The notes: generated by a model from the letters alone, not told the origin. 64,000 nucleotides of DNA from Candidatus Eremiobacterota bacterium (GCA_031082125.1 JAVHLM010000008.1:186001-250000), one strand, 5' to 3'; positions 1-9,614 are shown, counted from the stretch's first letter. Numbers and translations: made by a program.

Positions 1-360
1 GACAGCCATATCACCATGGCGGCACTGCTGGCGGAGCAGGAAATCGTCCCTTCCCTCTCCGTCTTTGAAGCCATTCACCTTGCCTGTGCCCTCTGTGAAA
101 AATGCGATATCTTCGTTACATGGGACTTTGAAGCGATCTATGAGAGCGAGACGCTGGTGCGGCTGAAAAAATTCACCGCCGCCCAGAGCTTGGCACCCCT
201 TATAGTTGCAAGCCCTGAAATGCTTCTGCGCCAGGGGTACGGGGGGCCCAAATCTCTTCATGAGCTCCGGGAGATGAGAAATCTGGCCATTGAGGAAAGC
301 AAGGAAAAATCGTCAAAAGAGATAATTCTCTCTCTTGGAAGCACTTTCGGGAGAAATTGA
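1..360 (+). CDS. PIN-domain protein, C-terminal part (cut by window edge)
   Basis: The reading frame is open to the first base, so the N-terminal half is outside the window; an internal ATG at 16 is probably not the start. The remaining ~119 residues show the C-terminal pattern of PIN-domain nucleases: a helix with FEAIHLACA, then DIFVTWDFEAI, and about 30 residues later IVASPEMLL. PIN proteins are Mg-dependent RNases, often VapC-type toxins. The upstream catalytic aspartates and any antitoxin gene cannot be seen. The residues after position ~75 form a charged tail. The fold is likely; the toxin role is only inferred. Confidence 0.6.
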   Translation, partial: DSHITMAALLAEQEIVPSLSVFEAIHLACALCEKCDIFVTWDFEAIYESETLVRLKKFTAAQSLAPLIVASPEMLLRQGYGGPKSLHELREMRNLAIEESKEKSSKEIILSLGSTFGRN

Positions 361-430
361 CATGCTTTCCTGTGAGAAGGGTTGCGCTCCCTAGGGGAGA
401 ATTACTATAGAGGATCTTTATCACGACGAC

Positions 431-1300
431 ATGAGGTGCTTTGTGACGGAAGAATCAACAGGGCAGGAATTATGGAATTACGAGGAGCGCCGCACCGAGG
501 CAAGAAAAAAGATAAGCCTCAAGAAGACATTTCCCGCTGAAATTCTCATAGACGACCCTCAGAAATGCTATCTCTACATAGTGGACATCAGCAGGGGAGG
601 CATGAAGGTGATGACGGAGCTTGCCTTCCCCGACCACAGAGCCTTCATCCTGAGGCTTTACCTTGATGAGGAGGCCGTGGAATTCGCCGTGGAGAAAGTG
701 TGGCACCGCCAGGTAGTAGGCTACATGAATGCCATGGGGCTCAAGTTCATCGCCCTTTCGCAGAAAGCGCTGAATATCATAGAGAATTTCGTGGCAAAAT
801 ACTCCATTGATACCTCAAAAAGAATCATCAAGCCCAACAAGATGATAAATCTCCAGATAATGAGGCACGACGAGTGGGTCCCCTTCTATGCCTACCTGCT
901 CACCCTTGGCCCTCAGGGCTTTGAGTTTACAAGTGATTACGAGTTCCCCGAGGGAGAAGAGTTCCCCCTGCGCTTCTTTATCGCCCAGGGACAGCCCCCC
1001 ATAGAGGTATCGGCAAAAATTCTCTTTATCAAGGAGATCACCCTGGGAAGGAAAAAAGGGTGGATGGAGTTTGTGGAGATTACAGAGCAGAACCGCCTCA
1101 GGCTTCTGGAGCACCTTGACAAGACCCTGCAGGGTGAGCTTCCCTCAAACATCATGGCTCCCATCGAGGGATATGTCATTGATTTCATCGAAGAAGAAAC
1201 CAAGAAAAAGAAGAAAAAAGATGACCATAAGAAATTCCAGAAAATCATGGATGAATCATCTGAGTCTGACGATCCTTCAAACAGCGACTGGAAGCCTTGA
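431..1300 (+). CDS. PilZ-domain protein with a second degenerate PilZ-like half
   Basis: The protein has 289 residues. Residues ~18-25 (EERRTEAR) and 52-57 (DISRGG) match the two parts of the PilZ c-di-GMP site, an arginine-rich RxxxR motif followed by D/NxSxxG on a beta-barrel. Residues ~140-235 look like a second barrel of similar length without clear binding residues. The C-terminus is a lysine-rich, acidic, probably disordered tail. No signal peptide or membrane segment is seen, so it should be a cytoplasmic c-di-GMP receptor; its output partner is unknown. The start ATG lacks a strong ribosome site. The window also holds a Pel-type operon 57 kb away, a possible but unproven client of the same second messenger. 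Confidence 0.75.
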   Translation: MRCFVTEESTGQELWNYEERRTEARKKISLKKTFPAEILIDDPQKCYLYIVDISRGGMKVMTELAFPDHRAFILRLYLDEEAVEFAVEKVWHRQVVGYMNAMGLKFIALSQKALNIIENFVAKYSIDTSKRIIKPNKMINLQIMRHDEWVPFYAYLLTLGPQGFEFTSDYEFPEGEEFPLRFFIAQGQPPIEVSAKILFIKEITLGRKKGWMEFVEITEQNRLRLLEHLDKTLQGELPSNIMAPIEGYVIDFIEEETKKKKKKDDHKKFQKIMDESSESDDPSNSDWKP

Positions 1301-1326
1301 AATCTGAAGTAAAAGCGGGCAACACT

Positions 1327-2262
1327 ATGGGAAAATTGGCAATAGAGACCCATGGGCTCTCAAAGATATACCGGTCAGGCAAAAAGAAGCTGAGCGCCCT
1401 GAAAGAGCTCGACCTTCATGTTGAAGAAGGGCATGTCTTCGGGTTTATCGGTCCTAACGGCGCCGGCAAGACCACCACCATCAAGGTGCTTATGGGCCTT
1501 ATCAGCCCCACTTCAGGCGAGGCCTCCATATTCGAGGAGCCAATCGCTACAGTGGCTTCAAAAGAAAAGATCGGCTACCTTTCTGAGATTGCCTATTATT
1601 ACAGCTTCATGGAGGCGGAAAACCTTCTTCACTTTTACGGTGCCCTCAGGGGGATCGGGAGAGAAAAAAGAAGGCAGAGAATAAAAGAGTATCTTGAGCT
1701 AGTAGGCCTGGCGCAAAGGGGGAGGACACGGCTCAGGGAGTATTCAAAGGGGATGCTGCAGCGCTTCGGCATCGCCCTCGCCCTCATAGGTGATCCGCCC
1801 CTTCTCATCCTGGACGAGCCCACGTCGGGACTCGATCCCATCGGGAGAAAAGAGGTCAAGGATGTCATCATGCGCCTCAAAGCGAGGGGCATCACCATTT
1901 TCCTGAGCTCCCACCATCTTTCCGAAGTGGAGAGAATCTGCGACATGATAGGTATCATCCACCGGGGGACCATGCTTCAATGCGCCCCCCTCTCGCACTT
2001 CCTGGAACAGGGGAGGAAAGTGTATACCATCAGATACACGGGTGGGGAGCCCGCCTTTGAAGAAGCCCTCGCTTCGCGGAAGATCACCGTGGAAAAAACG
2101 GAAAACCACACGAAAAAAATGGTCGTGGAAGAGAAGGACGTTCCTGAGCTGCTCAAGCTCCTCCTTGAGAGGGGAGGGCAGCTTGTGGAAGTGATACCGG
2201 GGCCGGGAAGCCTTGAGGAGATCTTCTTTGACATCATCACCAAGGGAGGAAAAGAGGAGTGA
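1327..2262 (+). CDS. ABC transporter ATP-binding protein (ABC-2 exporter type)
   Basis: This is the ATPase subunit, about 311 residues from ATG 1327. Walker A is GPNGAGKTT, the signature is LREYSKGM, Walker B is LLILDEPTSGLDP and the H-loop is LSSHH. The C-terminal ~90 residues are the extra domain seen in ABC-2 drug, polysaccharide or Na exporters. An in-frame TTG at 1297 overlaps the stop of the PilZ gene and would add ten residues; I prefer ATG 1327 because the conserved region begins just after it. The stop overlaps the next gene's GTG by four bases, showing translational coupling with the permease. Confidence 0.9.
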   Translation: MGKLAIETHGLSKIYRSGKKKLSALKELDLHVEEGHVFGFIGPNGAGKTTTIKVLMGLISPTSGEASIFEEPIATVASKEKIGYLSEIAYYYSFMEAENLLHFYGALRGIGREKRRQRIKEYLELVGLAQRGRTRLREYSKGMLQRFGIALALIGDPPLLILDEPTSGLDPIGRKEVKDVIMRLKARGITIFLSSHHLSEVERICDMIGIIHRGTMLQCAPLSHFLEQGRKVYTIRYTGGEPAFEEALASRKITVEKTENHTKKMVVEEKDVPELLKLLLERGGQLVEVIPGPGSLEEIFFDIITKGGKEE

Positions 2263-3029
2263 GCATCCTGAAAACTCTCTCGATTGCCTCAATGACCATT
2301 GAGGAGAGCCTCAGGAAAAAGATATTCTATATCCTTCTTTTTCTTTCGCTCATACTTGTGGCCTTTTCATCGTTCTTCACCTCTTTCGGCCTTGGCGCGC
2401 AGGTCACCATCATGAAGGATCTTTCCCTCTTCGGAATAAGCTTTTTCGGCCTTCTCTTCACCATAAGCCTCTTCATGAACGCCGTCCCCGGGGAGATAGA
2501 AAACAGGACCATCTATCCCATACTGGCCCAGCCTATCACCAGGGCCACCTATCTCTGGGGGAAGTTCCTGGGAATCTACTCCCTCATCGCGGTGAACCTT
2601 TTCGTGCTGGGGCTTGAGCTCATGGTGGTCCTCTTTCCCCATGAGAACTCATGGAACTTCGAGGTGCTGAAGGCAGTGGTGCTGATTATCCTGCAGTGCG
2701 GGCTCATTGGAGCCTTCATGATGCTCTTCTCTCTCATCTCATCATATCCGCTTGCCATCTCGGCAACCCTTTTCCTGTTCATGGTGGGAAACATCTCCTA
2801 TGCCTACATGGGATACCTTCAGGCCAAGCTCCCTCCCCTCTTCTGGAGCTTCCTGAGATATTTCAAGATACTCCTTCCCAAATTTGACGTATTCAATATC
2901 AAAAACGCCGTCGTCCATGGCCATGCCCTCATTCCAGGGTACATGCTCACTGCCATCGCTTATGGCGTTGCCTACCTTGTGGCGGTCATGATGATTACTC
3001 TCATCATATTCGAGAAAAAGGACCTGTGA
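2259..3029 (+). CDS. ABC-2 family transporter permease
   Basis: The protein has 256 residues and about six hydrophobic segments: an N-terminal one (IFYILLFLSLILVAFSSFF), one near residue 70, and pairs around 105-125, 140-180 and 225-250. Between segments 2 and 3 lies ENRTIYPILAQPITRATYLWGK, where the ENRT...LAQPITR pattern is typical of ABC-2 permeases that pair with the ATPase upstream. Start GTG 2259 overlaps the ATPase stop and has a GGAGG-like site in the end of that gene. It forms the membrane channel; the substrate cannot be told from sequence. Confidence 0.85.
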   Translation: MSILKTLSIASMTIEESLRKKIFYILLFLSLILVAFSSFFTSFGLGAQVTIMKDLSLFGISFFGLLFTISLFMNAVPGEIENRTIYPILAQPITRATYLWGKFLGIYSLIAVNLFVLGLELMVVLFPHENSWNFEVLKAVVLIILQCGLIGAFMMLFSLISSYPLAISATLFLFMVGNISYAYMGYLQAKLPPLFWSFLRYFKILLPKFDVFNIKNAVVHGHALIPGYMLTAIAYGVAYLVAVMMITLIIFEKKDL

Positions 3030-3442
3030 GGCGCGCCATGGGAAGACAGGCTCTGCACCCACTTTTCATACTGGCCGCCGTAGTTTTTTTCCTCGCCGCG
3101 GCGCCTGCGGGGGCACAGACCATCGACGAGCTGAAAGCCTATAAGGAGCGCACCTCCCACCATCACCATGAGACCGCCCCTTCTCCCGGCGATTCGGGAA
3201 AGGTCACCGACGACGACGCCACTCTTTCCCAGGTGTACAAGACCCACGGCCACGGTGAAGAGGAAGAGGAGTGCGACGTATGCGGGGAATACTTTGCCGA
3301 GCCATGGCGGTTCAATGAGGTGCTCCCCCTCCTCTGGAAAAAAACGCTCTGGCCTCTCCTCTTTGCCGGCCTGTGCTATCTTTACCTCTCTTTTCCCGCT
3401 CTTAAAAGAGCCTTTAAGAAAAAGAAAGAGCACCCGCAATGA
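3026..3442 (+). CDS. Small His/Cys-rich membrane protein of unknown function
   Basis: I do not recognise this 138-residue protein. It begins with a signal peptide (hydrophobic residues ~12-28, APAGAQ cleavage-like site). The exported part contains HHHH and HGHGEEEEE followed by CDVC. One membrane segment near residues 108-127 precedes a lysine-rich end (KRAFKKKKEH), so the histidine/cysteine part would face outward and the basic tail the cytoplasm. The GTG start overlaps the permease stop, and its own stop overlaps the next start. Cotranslation with an ABC exporter and the His/Cys/acidic clusters suggest metal binding, which is inference only. Confidence 0.7.
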   Translation: MRRAMGRQALHPLFILAAVVFFLAAAPAGAQTIDELKAYKERTSHHHHETAPSPGDSGKVTDDDATLSQVYKTHGHGEEEEECDVCGEYFAEPWRFNEVLPLLWKKTLWPLLFAGLCYLYLSFPALKRAFKKKKEHPQ

Positions 3443-4122
3443 ATAAAAAGATAGCTGCCCTTATCGTCCTGCTGGTCTTCTGCGCCGTAATCGGGGCCCG
3501 CCTTGAATCCATGCAGCTTGTGCAGAACAGAATCCAGGCCGGGAGCAGCTCAACACAGATGCTCCTCTCCCTCCTTGGCGAGCTCCGTTACACCCTGGCG
3601 GCTTTTATCTGGCTCAAGACGGAGTTTTATCATCATGAGTACGAATTCACGCAGAAGGACTGGAGGCAGAACGAGCCCCTCATGCCTCTCATCAGGCTCG
3701 TGACGCTGCTGGACCCCCACTTCGTCCAGGCCTATGACTTCGGGGGCTATCACCTGGCGGTGAACCTGAAAAAGCCTGACGAAGCCCTCAATTTCCTCCA
3801 TGAGGGCATCGAGCACAATCCCCAGAGCTTTGAGCTCCTCTGGGAGACAGGGTATATCCTCTACCAGGAGAAAAAATACCGTGAAGCCATCCCCTACCTG
3901 CTCCAGGCCCTTCCCCTCTGGAGGCAGAGCTCCTCGATGGACAACGTGGCCCTCAAGGAGATCTGGGTCGTGAGCAGGATTGCCCACAGCTACTGGGAGC
4001 TGGGAGAATATCAAAATGCCGAAAAATACCTCCGCGAGTGGCTCACCCTCGCTCCCATGGCCAACTGGCCCGTTGAAAAGCTAAAAGAGATTGAAGCCAT
4101 GAAGAAATCCCCAAAAAAATGA
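3439..4122 (+). CDS. Membrane-anchored tetratricopeptide-repeat protein
   Basis: The protein has 227 residues: one N-terminal membrane anchor (residues ~5-20) and then helical repeats. The clearest TPRs are around residues 90-190 (PDEALNFLHEGIEHNPQ, KKYREAIPYLLQALPL, GEYQNAEKYLREWLTLAP). It overlaps the preceding gene by ATGA and ends the four-gene ABC operon (1327-4122). A TPR protein on the outer face of the membrane could serve as an assembly platform for the exporter. The cargo is not identifiable. No terminator is visible before the next promoter at 4146. Confidence 0.8.
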   Translation: MNKKIAALIVLLVFCAVIGARLESMQLVQNRIQAGSSSTQMLLSLLGELRYTLAAFIWLKTEFYHHEYEFTQKDWRQNEPLMPLIRLVTLLDPHFVQAYDFGGYHLAVNLKKPDEALNFLHEGIEHNPQSFELLWETGYILYQEKKYREAIPYLLQALPLWRQSSSMDNVALKEIWVVSRIAHSYWELGEYQNAEKYLREWLTLAPMANWPVEKLKEIEAMKKSPKK

Positions 4123-4145
4123 TCCATGTGTTAATAAATTGTTAA

Positions 4146-4174
4146 TTGATTTTTTACGCTCTTCATGACATAAT
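4146..4174 (+). promoter_or_regulatory. Promoter for the 4206 gene
   Basis: A -35 TTGATT at 4146-4151 and a -10 CATAAT at 4169-4174 are separated by exactly 17 bases, about 30 bases before a GGGAGGA ribosome site. Just upstream, 4139-4147 reads TTGTTAATT, a motif found at the same distance from the -10 in the promoter at 11150-11185. TTG 4146 could open a longer reading frame but is part of this -35 box. Confidence 0.6.
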
Positions 4175-4205
4175 GAAGATGAGATTATTATGGGAGGAAC
4201 TATAT

Positions 4206-5036
4206 ATGGACAACACCATCCCTGTCACAAGAACCTACACGCCGCCTCAATCTTCTCCAGCTCCCGCAAAGCCTTCAGGAGATGAAGCCAAGGAAAGTCC
4301 TCCAGGCGTAGACATGGCCAAGCTTGCCCAGCCCATCCTCGGCGTCGGCAACAACCTCAAGGCCGGTGAAAAAGTCACCATCAGCATGGATGGCGACAAG
4401 GTCATCATATCCAAGGAAGGTCCCGACGGCTGGGACAAGTTCAAGCAGGTCTCGGCCGATGCGACGCGCGCCGTGTTCAGGACGGGAAGAGCCCTCGTGG
4501 AGCAGGATCCCTCTTTCGCCTTCAGGGAATCGCTTGAGATATCAAAGAACTCCGTGGAGAGGATGCTCCCGGAGGAGATAAGACCTGTGCTCGGCGCAGG
4601 CCTCTACCCCGTGGTGAGAACGGTCCTCACTGCCATCGATGTCCATAAGGCCATCAAGACCAAAAGGGATGGGGCAGCCACGACAGCCGACAAGCTGGTG
4701 GACTACGGCCATATCGCCACCGATGTGGCAGGACTCCTCGCCATAGCAAGCCCGATTGTGGCAAGAACACCTCTCCCGGGCGCCTCCTATTTCGCGGTCG
4801 CCGCAGTCATAGGCGACATCATAGCGGGCGCGTGGCATGCCCTCCGCTTTGCAGGCCAGGGCCTCTCGAAGCTGAGCCTCGACAAGGAGGACAAGCCGGC
4901 TGGCCAGAACAACGGAGGAGATCAGAAGCCTCCCGCAGAAAAGCCCGATGCGCAGGCCCCTAAAGAAGTGAAAGCTGCAGGGGCTCCCGTGGCGCTCAAG
5001 ATGGAGGAGCCTGGAAGGCGCGACTACTCGATATAG
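4206..5036 (+). CDS. Uncharacterised protein with disordered ends and hydrophobic helical core
   Basis: I do not recognise this 276-residue protein. ATG 4206 is chosen because GGGAGGA sits eight bases upstream and a promoter overlaps the alternative TTG 4146. Residues 1-35 are Pro/Ser/Thr/Lys-rich and likely disordered. Residues ~40-65 (GEKVTISMDGDKVIISKEG) look like a short beta unit. Residues ~110-225 contain helices with two or three weakly hydrophobic stretches (HIATDVAGLLAIASPIVA, YFAVAAVIGDIIAGAWHAL). The tail is again Pro/Lys/Ala-rich. There is no signal peptide. It has its own promoter and terminator and so is monocistronic. Confidence 0.7.
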   Translation: MDNTIPVTRTYTPPQSSPAPAKPSGDEAKESPPGVDMAKLAQPILGVGNNLKAGEKVTISMDGDKVIISKEGPDGWDKFKQVSADATRAVFRTGRALVEQDPSFAFRESLEISKNSVERMLPEEIRPVLGAGLYPVVRTVLTAIDVHKAIKTKRDGAATTADKLVDYGHIATDVAGLLAIASPIVARTPLPGASYFAVAAVIGDIIAGAWHALRFAGQGLSKLSLDKEDKPAGQNNGGDQKPPAEKPDAQAPKEVKAAGAPVALKMEEPGRRDYSI

Positions 5037-5056
5037 TAAGGATTTTGATCGGAACC

Positions 5057-5088
5057 AAGGAGGAGAAAGCTATTTCTCCTCCTTTTTA
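5057..5088. terminator. Bidirectional intrinsic terminator
   Basis: A perfect 12-base stem (AAGGAGGAGAAA / TTTCTCCTCCTT) with a GCTA loop is followed by a T run on the plus strand. It lies between the 4206 gene and the convergent radical SAM gene, whose stop codon is in its right edge. Confidence 0.85.
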
Positions 5089-6432
5089 TATCCCCTCCAC
5101 ACCCATGGGGCCATAGACATTCTCCTTGAGCCTCTTCACCCCGTGCATGTTCAGGGTGTGCATGAGCCGCTGGAAGTGGACCACGTATTCAATGAACTTC
5201 TTTCTCTCGATGGCTTCACTGTTCAGATAGAGGTAATTCCTGGGGTTGAACTGCATGAGCGGCATGGAGGCGAGCCTGCGCCAGTTCATCTCCTCTTTCA
5301 CGAGCCCCCTCTGCATGGTCTCCCGGAAAAGGGCGCTCCCGGGGAAAGGCACGAGAAGAAAAAGATTGACAAGATCAAGCTTCCCTTCGTCGTAGTTGTC
5401 CCTGATGAAATTAAAGGTCTCCTTGAGCTCTGCCTCGCTTTCACAGGGAGAGCCGAGGATAAAGGATCCTTCGACCTGCATGTCCCTCGCCACGCAGAGA
5501 TCGATGGCCCGCTGCACCTGCTTTACACTGATTCTGCCATTCTTGAGATAATCCAGCACCTTCCGGGATCCCGACTCGATTCCGATATAGACCAGCCTGA
5601 CGTTCATGGCCTTGAGAAGGTCCGCCATCTCCTCGTCGATGAGATCGGCTCTCAGGTTGATGAAGGAGGAGAGCTCCCGGTGAAGGCCCGCCTCCGTGAA
5701 GGCTGAGACGAACTCCCGTACCCACCCCTTGTGCATGGTGAAGGAATCATCCTGGAACACAATGCCGCCCGTGTGGTAAAGGTGCTTGAGCTCAAAGATC
5801 TCCTTGATGGTGTAGGGAACCGGGAATTTCCTGTAGTGGCTGTCGGGGGTGGCACAGAAATGGCAGCGGCAGGGGCACCCGCGGCCGCTGAAGAGCTGCT
5901 TCATCTTGCCGGAGAGGTCAAAAAGCTCTCTCTGCGGGAAGGGGATGCGCTCAAGGGGCGAAATCAAGGGGGGGCGCGGGGTCATCTTTACGGTTCCCCC
6001 CTCATGGTAGGCAATACCGGCAATCCCGTCAAGTTTCCCCGCAGGAAGGCTTCCCGCTTCCCTGAAAAGCTTCACCAGCGCCAGGAACGGCTCCTCGCCC
6101 TCACCGACGACACCGGCATCAAAGCATGAGGGAAGGCGGTGAGGAAGGGCTGTCACATGGGGCCCCCCCACGATGACGGGAGCCTGGCTTTCCCGCTTCA
6201 CCTTCTCTGCGAGCTGGCAGGCCCTCTGGAAATGAAAGGTATTCGAGGAAATCCCCACAATATCATAGTCAGAGGCATTGAAAGGCTCATCGCCCTTGAC
6301 AATCCTGAACTCTGCAGGGCTTTCGAGATAAGCCCCCGTGTACGAGGCAAGGTAACAGAGCCCCATGGGCACGGCCATCTCGCTGAAGTAAGTCTCGGAA
6401 TCTATATCATTGGCAACAAGGAGAATTTTCAA
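5086..6432 (-). CDS. Cobalamin-binding radical SAM protein
   Basis: The protein has about 448 residues. The N-terminal ~130 residues form a B12-binding Rossmann-like domain (ILLVANDID at the start, IVGGPHVTALP at its end, GEGEEPF after it). Then comes the radical SAM core with the cluster motif GRGCPCRCHFC (CxxxCxxC). Such proteins methylate or rearrange unreactive carbon centres; the substrate is unknown. TTG at 6432 is preferred as start because GGCAGGTG precedes it by five bases and the domain begins right there. An ATG at 6567 would add 45 low-complexity residues. It converges on the terminator at 5057-5088. Confidence 0.85.
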   Translation of the reverse strand: MKILLVANDIDSETYFSEMAVPMGLCYLASYTGAYLESPAEFRIVKGDEPFNASDYDIVGISSNTFHFQRACQLAEKVKRESQAPVIVGGPHVTALPHRLPSCFDAGVVGEGEEPFLALVKLFREAGSLPAGKLDGIAGIAYHEGGTVKMTPRPPLISPLERIPFPQRELFDLSGKMKQLFSGRGCPCRCHFCATPDSHYRKFPVPYTIKEIFELKHLYHTGGIVFQDDSFTMHKGWVREFVSAFTEAGLHRELSSFINLRADLIDEEMADLLKAMNVRLVYIGIESGSRKVLDYLKNGRISVKQVQRAIDLCVARDMQVEGSFILGSPCESEAELKETFNFIRDNYDEGKLDLVNLFLLVPFPGSALFRETMQRGLVKEEMNWRRLASMPLMQFNPRNYLYLNSEAIERKKFIEYVVHFQRLMHTLNMHGVKRLKENVYGPMGVEGI

Positions 6433-6588
6433 TGGACACCTGCCGTTAAAAGGGAGATTCTCCACTCTCCCCGCTATTCCTTGGTGGGGTGAGCTCCCTT
6501 TTTTTCCTCCATCGGAAAAAGGTAAAAGAACCCCTGCTGTAAAAGTGATATCTACCATCCTGTTCAAGGCCGGGAGGAAGTCGGTGCC

Positions 6589-7659
6589 ATGAAGAGACTC
6601 AAAGGGAAAAAAACCAGGAAGCTCATGGGTGCCAAAGAGGCACAGAAATCACCGCAGGGCACTGAAGCCTCCTCCCCGCTTAAAATCACCATAATAGACT
6701 ACGATGAGCAGCACCTGGAAATCAGGGAGACCCATGCTATCGAGGATGCGTTCCCCTACAGCGACACCTCAACGGTGACATGGATCAACGTAGATGCCAT
6801 CAACAACGCCGAGGTGCTGGAAAAACTGGGAAAGCACTTTGCCATCCACCCCCTTATCATTGAGGATATCTCGAATCCCACGGAGCGGGCCAAGGTCGAG
6901 GATTTTGATGAGTACCTCTACCTTGTGCTCAAGATGCTCTCACCGGGAAGCGAAGGGGAGATAGTGCAGGAGCAGGTGAGCATCGTGGTGGGCTCAAAGT
7001 TCGTCATCACTTTCCAGGAAGAGGAAAAATCGGGAGATGTCTTCCAGCCCATAAGGGAGAAGATAAAGGCCTGCAAAGGGCGCATCAGGAAGATGGGCCC
7101 CGATTACCTGGCCTACAGCCTTGTTGACGCTATCGTGGACAACTACTTCGTCATCCTTGAGAAAACAGGCGATCACATAGAGGACCTCGAGGAAAAACTG
7201 ATGCTCAAGCCTTCACCGGCGACGCTCCAGGGGATCCACATACTGAAAAGGGAGATGATATTCCTCCACCGCTCCGTGTGGCCCCTCAGAGAAGTGATAA
7301 GCCGCCTCCAGAGAGGCGAATCGGCCCTCATCCAGGAAACTACCCGCACCTATCTGCGCGATGTGTATGATCACACCATCCAGGTCATTGAGACCGTGGA
7401 GACGTACAGGGACATGATCTCGGGGATGCTGGACACCTATCTCTCAAGCATCAGCTACAAGACCAATGAAATCATGAAAGTCCTCACCATCATGTCCACC
7501 ATTTTCATCCCTCTCACCTTTTTTGCCGGTGTGTATGGCATGAACTTCAGGCATTTTCCCGAGCTCGAGTGGCACCATGGCCTGCTGCTGTTCTGGATTG
7601 TGAACTGCATCGTGGCAGGCTCCATGCTGATCTATTTCAGGAGAAAACGCTGGATTTAA
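6589..7659 (+). CDS. corA: CorA family magnesium/cobalt transporter
   Basis: The protein has 356 residues. It shows the large cytoplasmic alpha/beta and long-helix domain followed by two C-terminal membrane helices. The first ends in the signature YGMNF (GMN motif) and the second is [19 protein letters not shown]. CorA pentamers admit Mg2+ (and Co2+/Ni2+) down the membrane potential and are gated by internal Mg. A good ribosome site (GGGAGGA) precedes ATG 6589. The first ~25 residues are basic and extra compared with most CorA. Its stop overlaps the stop of the convergent DUF255 gene by four bases. Confidence 0.95.
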   Translation: MKRLKGKKTRKLMGAKEAQKSPQGTEASSPLKITIIDYDEQHLEIRETHAIEDAFPYSDTSTVTWINVDAINNAEVLEKLGKHFAIHPLIIEDISNPTERAKVEDFDEYLYLVLKMLSPGSEGEIVQEQVSIVVGSKFVITFQEEEKSGDVFQPIREKIKACKGRIRKMGPDYLAYSLVDAIVDNYFVILEKTGDHIEDLEEKLMLKPSPATLQGIHILKREMIFLHRSVWPLREVISRLQRGESALIQETTRTYLRDVYDHTIQVIETVETYRDMISGMLDTYLSSISYKTNEIMKVLTIMSTIFIPLTFFAGVYGMNFRHFPELEWHHGLLLFWIVNCIVAGSMLIYFRRKRWI

Positions 7660-9491
7660 GCATCCAGGGCAGACTCAAGTGCCACAAGCGCCATGGTGTG
7701 GGCCATGGGAGCCTCGCTGATACGCCGGGAGAAAGTTTTTGCCACGGACCATGCCTCGCCCTCAAGGGATGAATCGCCGGTGAGGCGGGCAAGCTTCACA
7801 AGCGCAAGCATCGCCATCGAATTTCCCGAAGGCACGGCACCGTCATAGATCTCTTTTTTCCTGGCAGGAAGCTCATCGCTCTCCCCGGCGGTGAAGAAAA
7901 AGCCGCCCTTTTCGTCGTCTTTGAAGAACTCCTTCATCAAGCGCGAGAGCCTCGTGGCCTCTTCAAGATAAGAGGGCTTTGAGGTTGCCTCATAAAGCTC
8001 CACGAGGGCCCAGGTCATGAATGCGTAATCATCGAGAAAGGCGGGGATTGCCGATTCACCGCCGCAGTGCCGGTGAAGAAGAAGGCCGCCGGGCTCTCTC
8101 AGGCGGCTCAGGCTAAAGGCCATGGCTTTCTCTGCGGCGGCGGCATAACGCTCGTCGGAGAAGCTCCTCCCCGCCCTGGCCAGGGCGCCCGTCATCAGGG
8201 CATTCCAGTCGGTGAGTATCTTTTCGTCCCTGTGAGGGGCAGTTCTCCCCCTGCGGTGAAGAAAAAGCTTCCGCCGCAGCTCCTCCATCCGCTCCGTGAG
8301 CTCCCTTTCTTCGATTCCAAGAGTTCGGGCATATTCGCCTATTGGCTTTGCGAGATAGAGGATGTTGGCTCCCCTCTCCCCGTCTTCGCCGTGAAAGTTG
8401 CCACCCTCATGAAGGGAAAAGACTTTTGTTGCCAGGTCTGCCTCGTCACTGTCAAGCGCTTTCTTTATTTCGCCGAGGCTCCAGAGGTAATATTTCCCTT
8501 CCCGGCCCTCGCTGTCGGCATCCTCGGCGGAGTAAAAGCCTCCCCCGGGGGCCGACAGGTCTCTTGAGACATACTGGAGCACCTCGTCACAGACCCTCCT
8601 GTATTCCTCTCTTCCCGTGACGGCAAAAGCCTCCGTGAAAGCCAGCAGCAGCATTGCCTGGTCATAGAGCATCTTCTCAAAATGGGGCACCAGCCAGCGC
8701 TCGTCGGTGGAATAGCGGTGGAAGCCGAAGCCCAGGTGGTCAAAGATGCCTCCGCGGCGCATTGCCTCCAGGGTTCCGCAGGCCATGGAGAGGGCTTCCG
8801 GCACCCCTTTTCTCTTGTGATAACGGAGGAGAAACAGTATATTATGGGGGGAAGGGAATTTTGGCGCCCGGCCGAAACCGCCGTGGACGGCGTCATAGGA
8901 TCTTCTGAGCTGCTCATAAGCCTTATCGAGGGCTTCTTCCCCGATATCGCCGGGCTGATAATTTTCGGAATCCCTTTGAAGGGCCGAGGCCACCTCCCGT
9001 GCCGTCTGAAGGGTCCGGGGGCGCTCCAGGACCCAGAGCTGCCTGAGCCTCGGGATAAGGGAGAGGAGGCCCATCCTGCCGAAACGGTTCTCCCTGGGGA
9101 TATAGGTGGCGGCAAAAAAGGGCAGCCTGTCGGGGGTCATCACGATGGTGAGAGGCCACCCGCCGCTTCCCGTCATCATCTGGCAGGCTTCCATGTAAAC
9201 GCCGTCTATGTCGGGGCGCTCCTCCCTGTCCACCTTGATGCACACGAAGGCGTCGTTGAGGAGCTCTGCCACTTCCCTGTCCTCGAAGGACTCGTGGGCC
9301 ATCACGTGGCACCAGTGGCACGTAGAGTAGCCGATTGAGAGAAAGACGGCCTTCCCTTCCCGCTCTGCCTTGGTGAAGGCCTCGGCGCCCCATGGATACC
9401 AGTCCACGGGGTTATGGGCATGCTGGAGAAGATAGGGGCTCTTCTCTCCGGCAAGCCTGTTGGTGTAGTGGACTTCTTCAATACCCGGCAC
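7656..9491 (-). CDS. DUF255 thioredoxin-like / glycan-hydrolase-fold protein (YyaL, SPATA20 family)
   Basis: The 611-residue length and layout fit the YyaL/SPATA20 family. The N-terminal thioredoxin-fold DUF255 begins [21 protein letters not shown], carries STCHWCHVM (CxxC-like CHWC) and [12 protein letters not shown]. It is followed by a long alpha/alpha-barrel resembling N-acylglucosamine 2-epimerases (for example [15 protein letters not shown] and [11 protein letters not shown]). The biochemical function of the family is not established. Start GTG 9491 has GAGGAG upstream. It converges with corA, sharing four bases. Confidence 0.92.
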   Translation of the reverse strand: MPGIEEVHYTNRLAGEKSPYLLQHAHNPVDWYPWGAEAFTKAEREGKAVFLSIGYSTCHWCHVMAHESFEDREVAELLNDAFVCIKVDREERPDIDGVYMEACQMMTGSGGWPLTIVMTPDRLPFFAATYIPRENRFGRMGLLSLIPRLRQLWVLERPRTLQTAREVASALQRDSENYQPGDIGEEALDKAYEQLRRSYDAVHGGFGRAPKFPSPHNILFLLRYHKRKGVPEALSMACGTLEAMRRGGIFDHLGFGFHRYSTDERWLVPHFEKMLYDQAMLLLAFTEAFAVTGREEYRRVCDEVLQYVSRDLSAPGGGFYSAEDADSEGREGKYYLWSLGEIKKALDSDEADLATKVFSLHEGGNFHGEDGERGANILYLAKPIGEYARTLGIEERELTERMEELRRKLFLHRRGRTAPHRDEKILTDWNALMTGALARAGRSFSDERYAAAAEKAMAFSLSRLREPGGLLLHRHCGGESAIPAFLDDYAFMTWALVELYEATSKPSYLEEATRLSRLMKEFFKDDEKGGFFFTAGESDELPARKKEIYDGAVPSGNSMAMLALVKLARLTGDSSLEGEAWSVAKTFSRRISEAPMAHTMALVALESALDA

Positions 9492-9614
9492 TGCGGCAGC
9501 TCCTCTCTGGAAAGCTCATCGGCTGTCAGATATTGAGATGAAAAAGGCCTGACGGGGATTCACCGGGAACGCCGGGGCGCCGCCCATCACTCTTCCCCGA
9601 TGGATATTCCTGCA

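Noticed and set aside
4146-4205. Longer N-terminus for the 4206 gene from TTG 4146
   Set aside because: TTG 4146 is within the -35 box and has no ribosome site, while ATG 4206 has GGGAGGA at good spacing.
8682-9338. 218-codon plus-strand frame inside the DUF255 gene
   Set aside because: Shadow of a well-conserved minus-strand gene with many family motifs.
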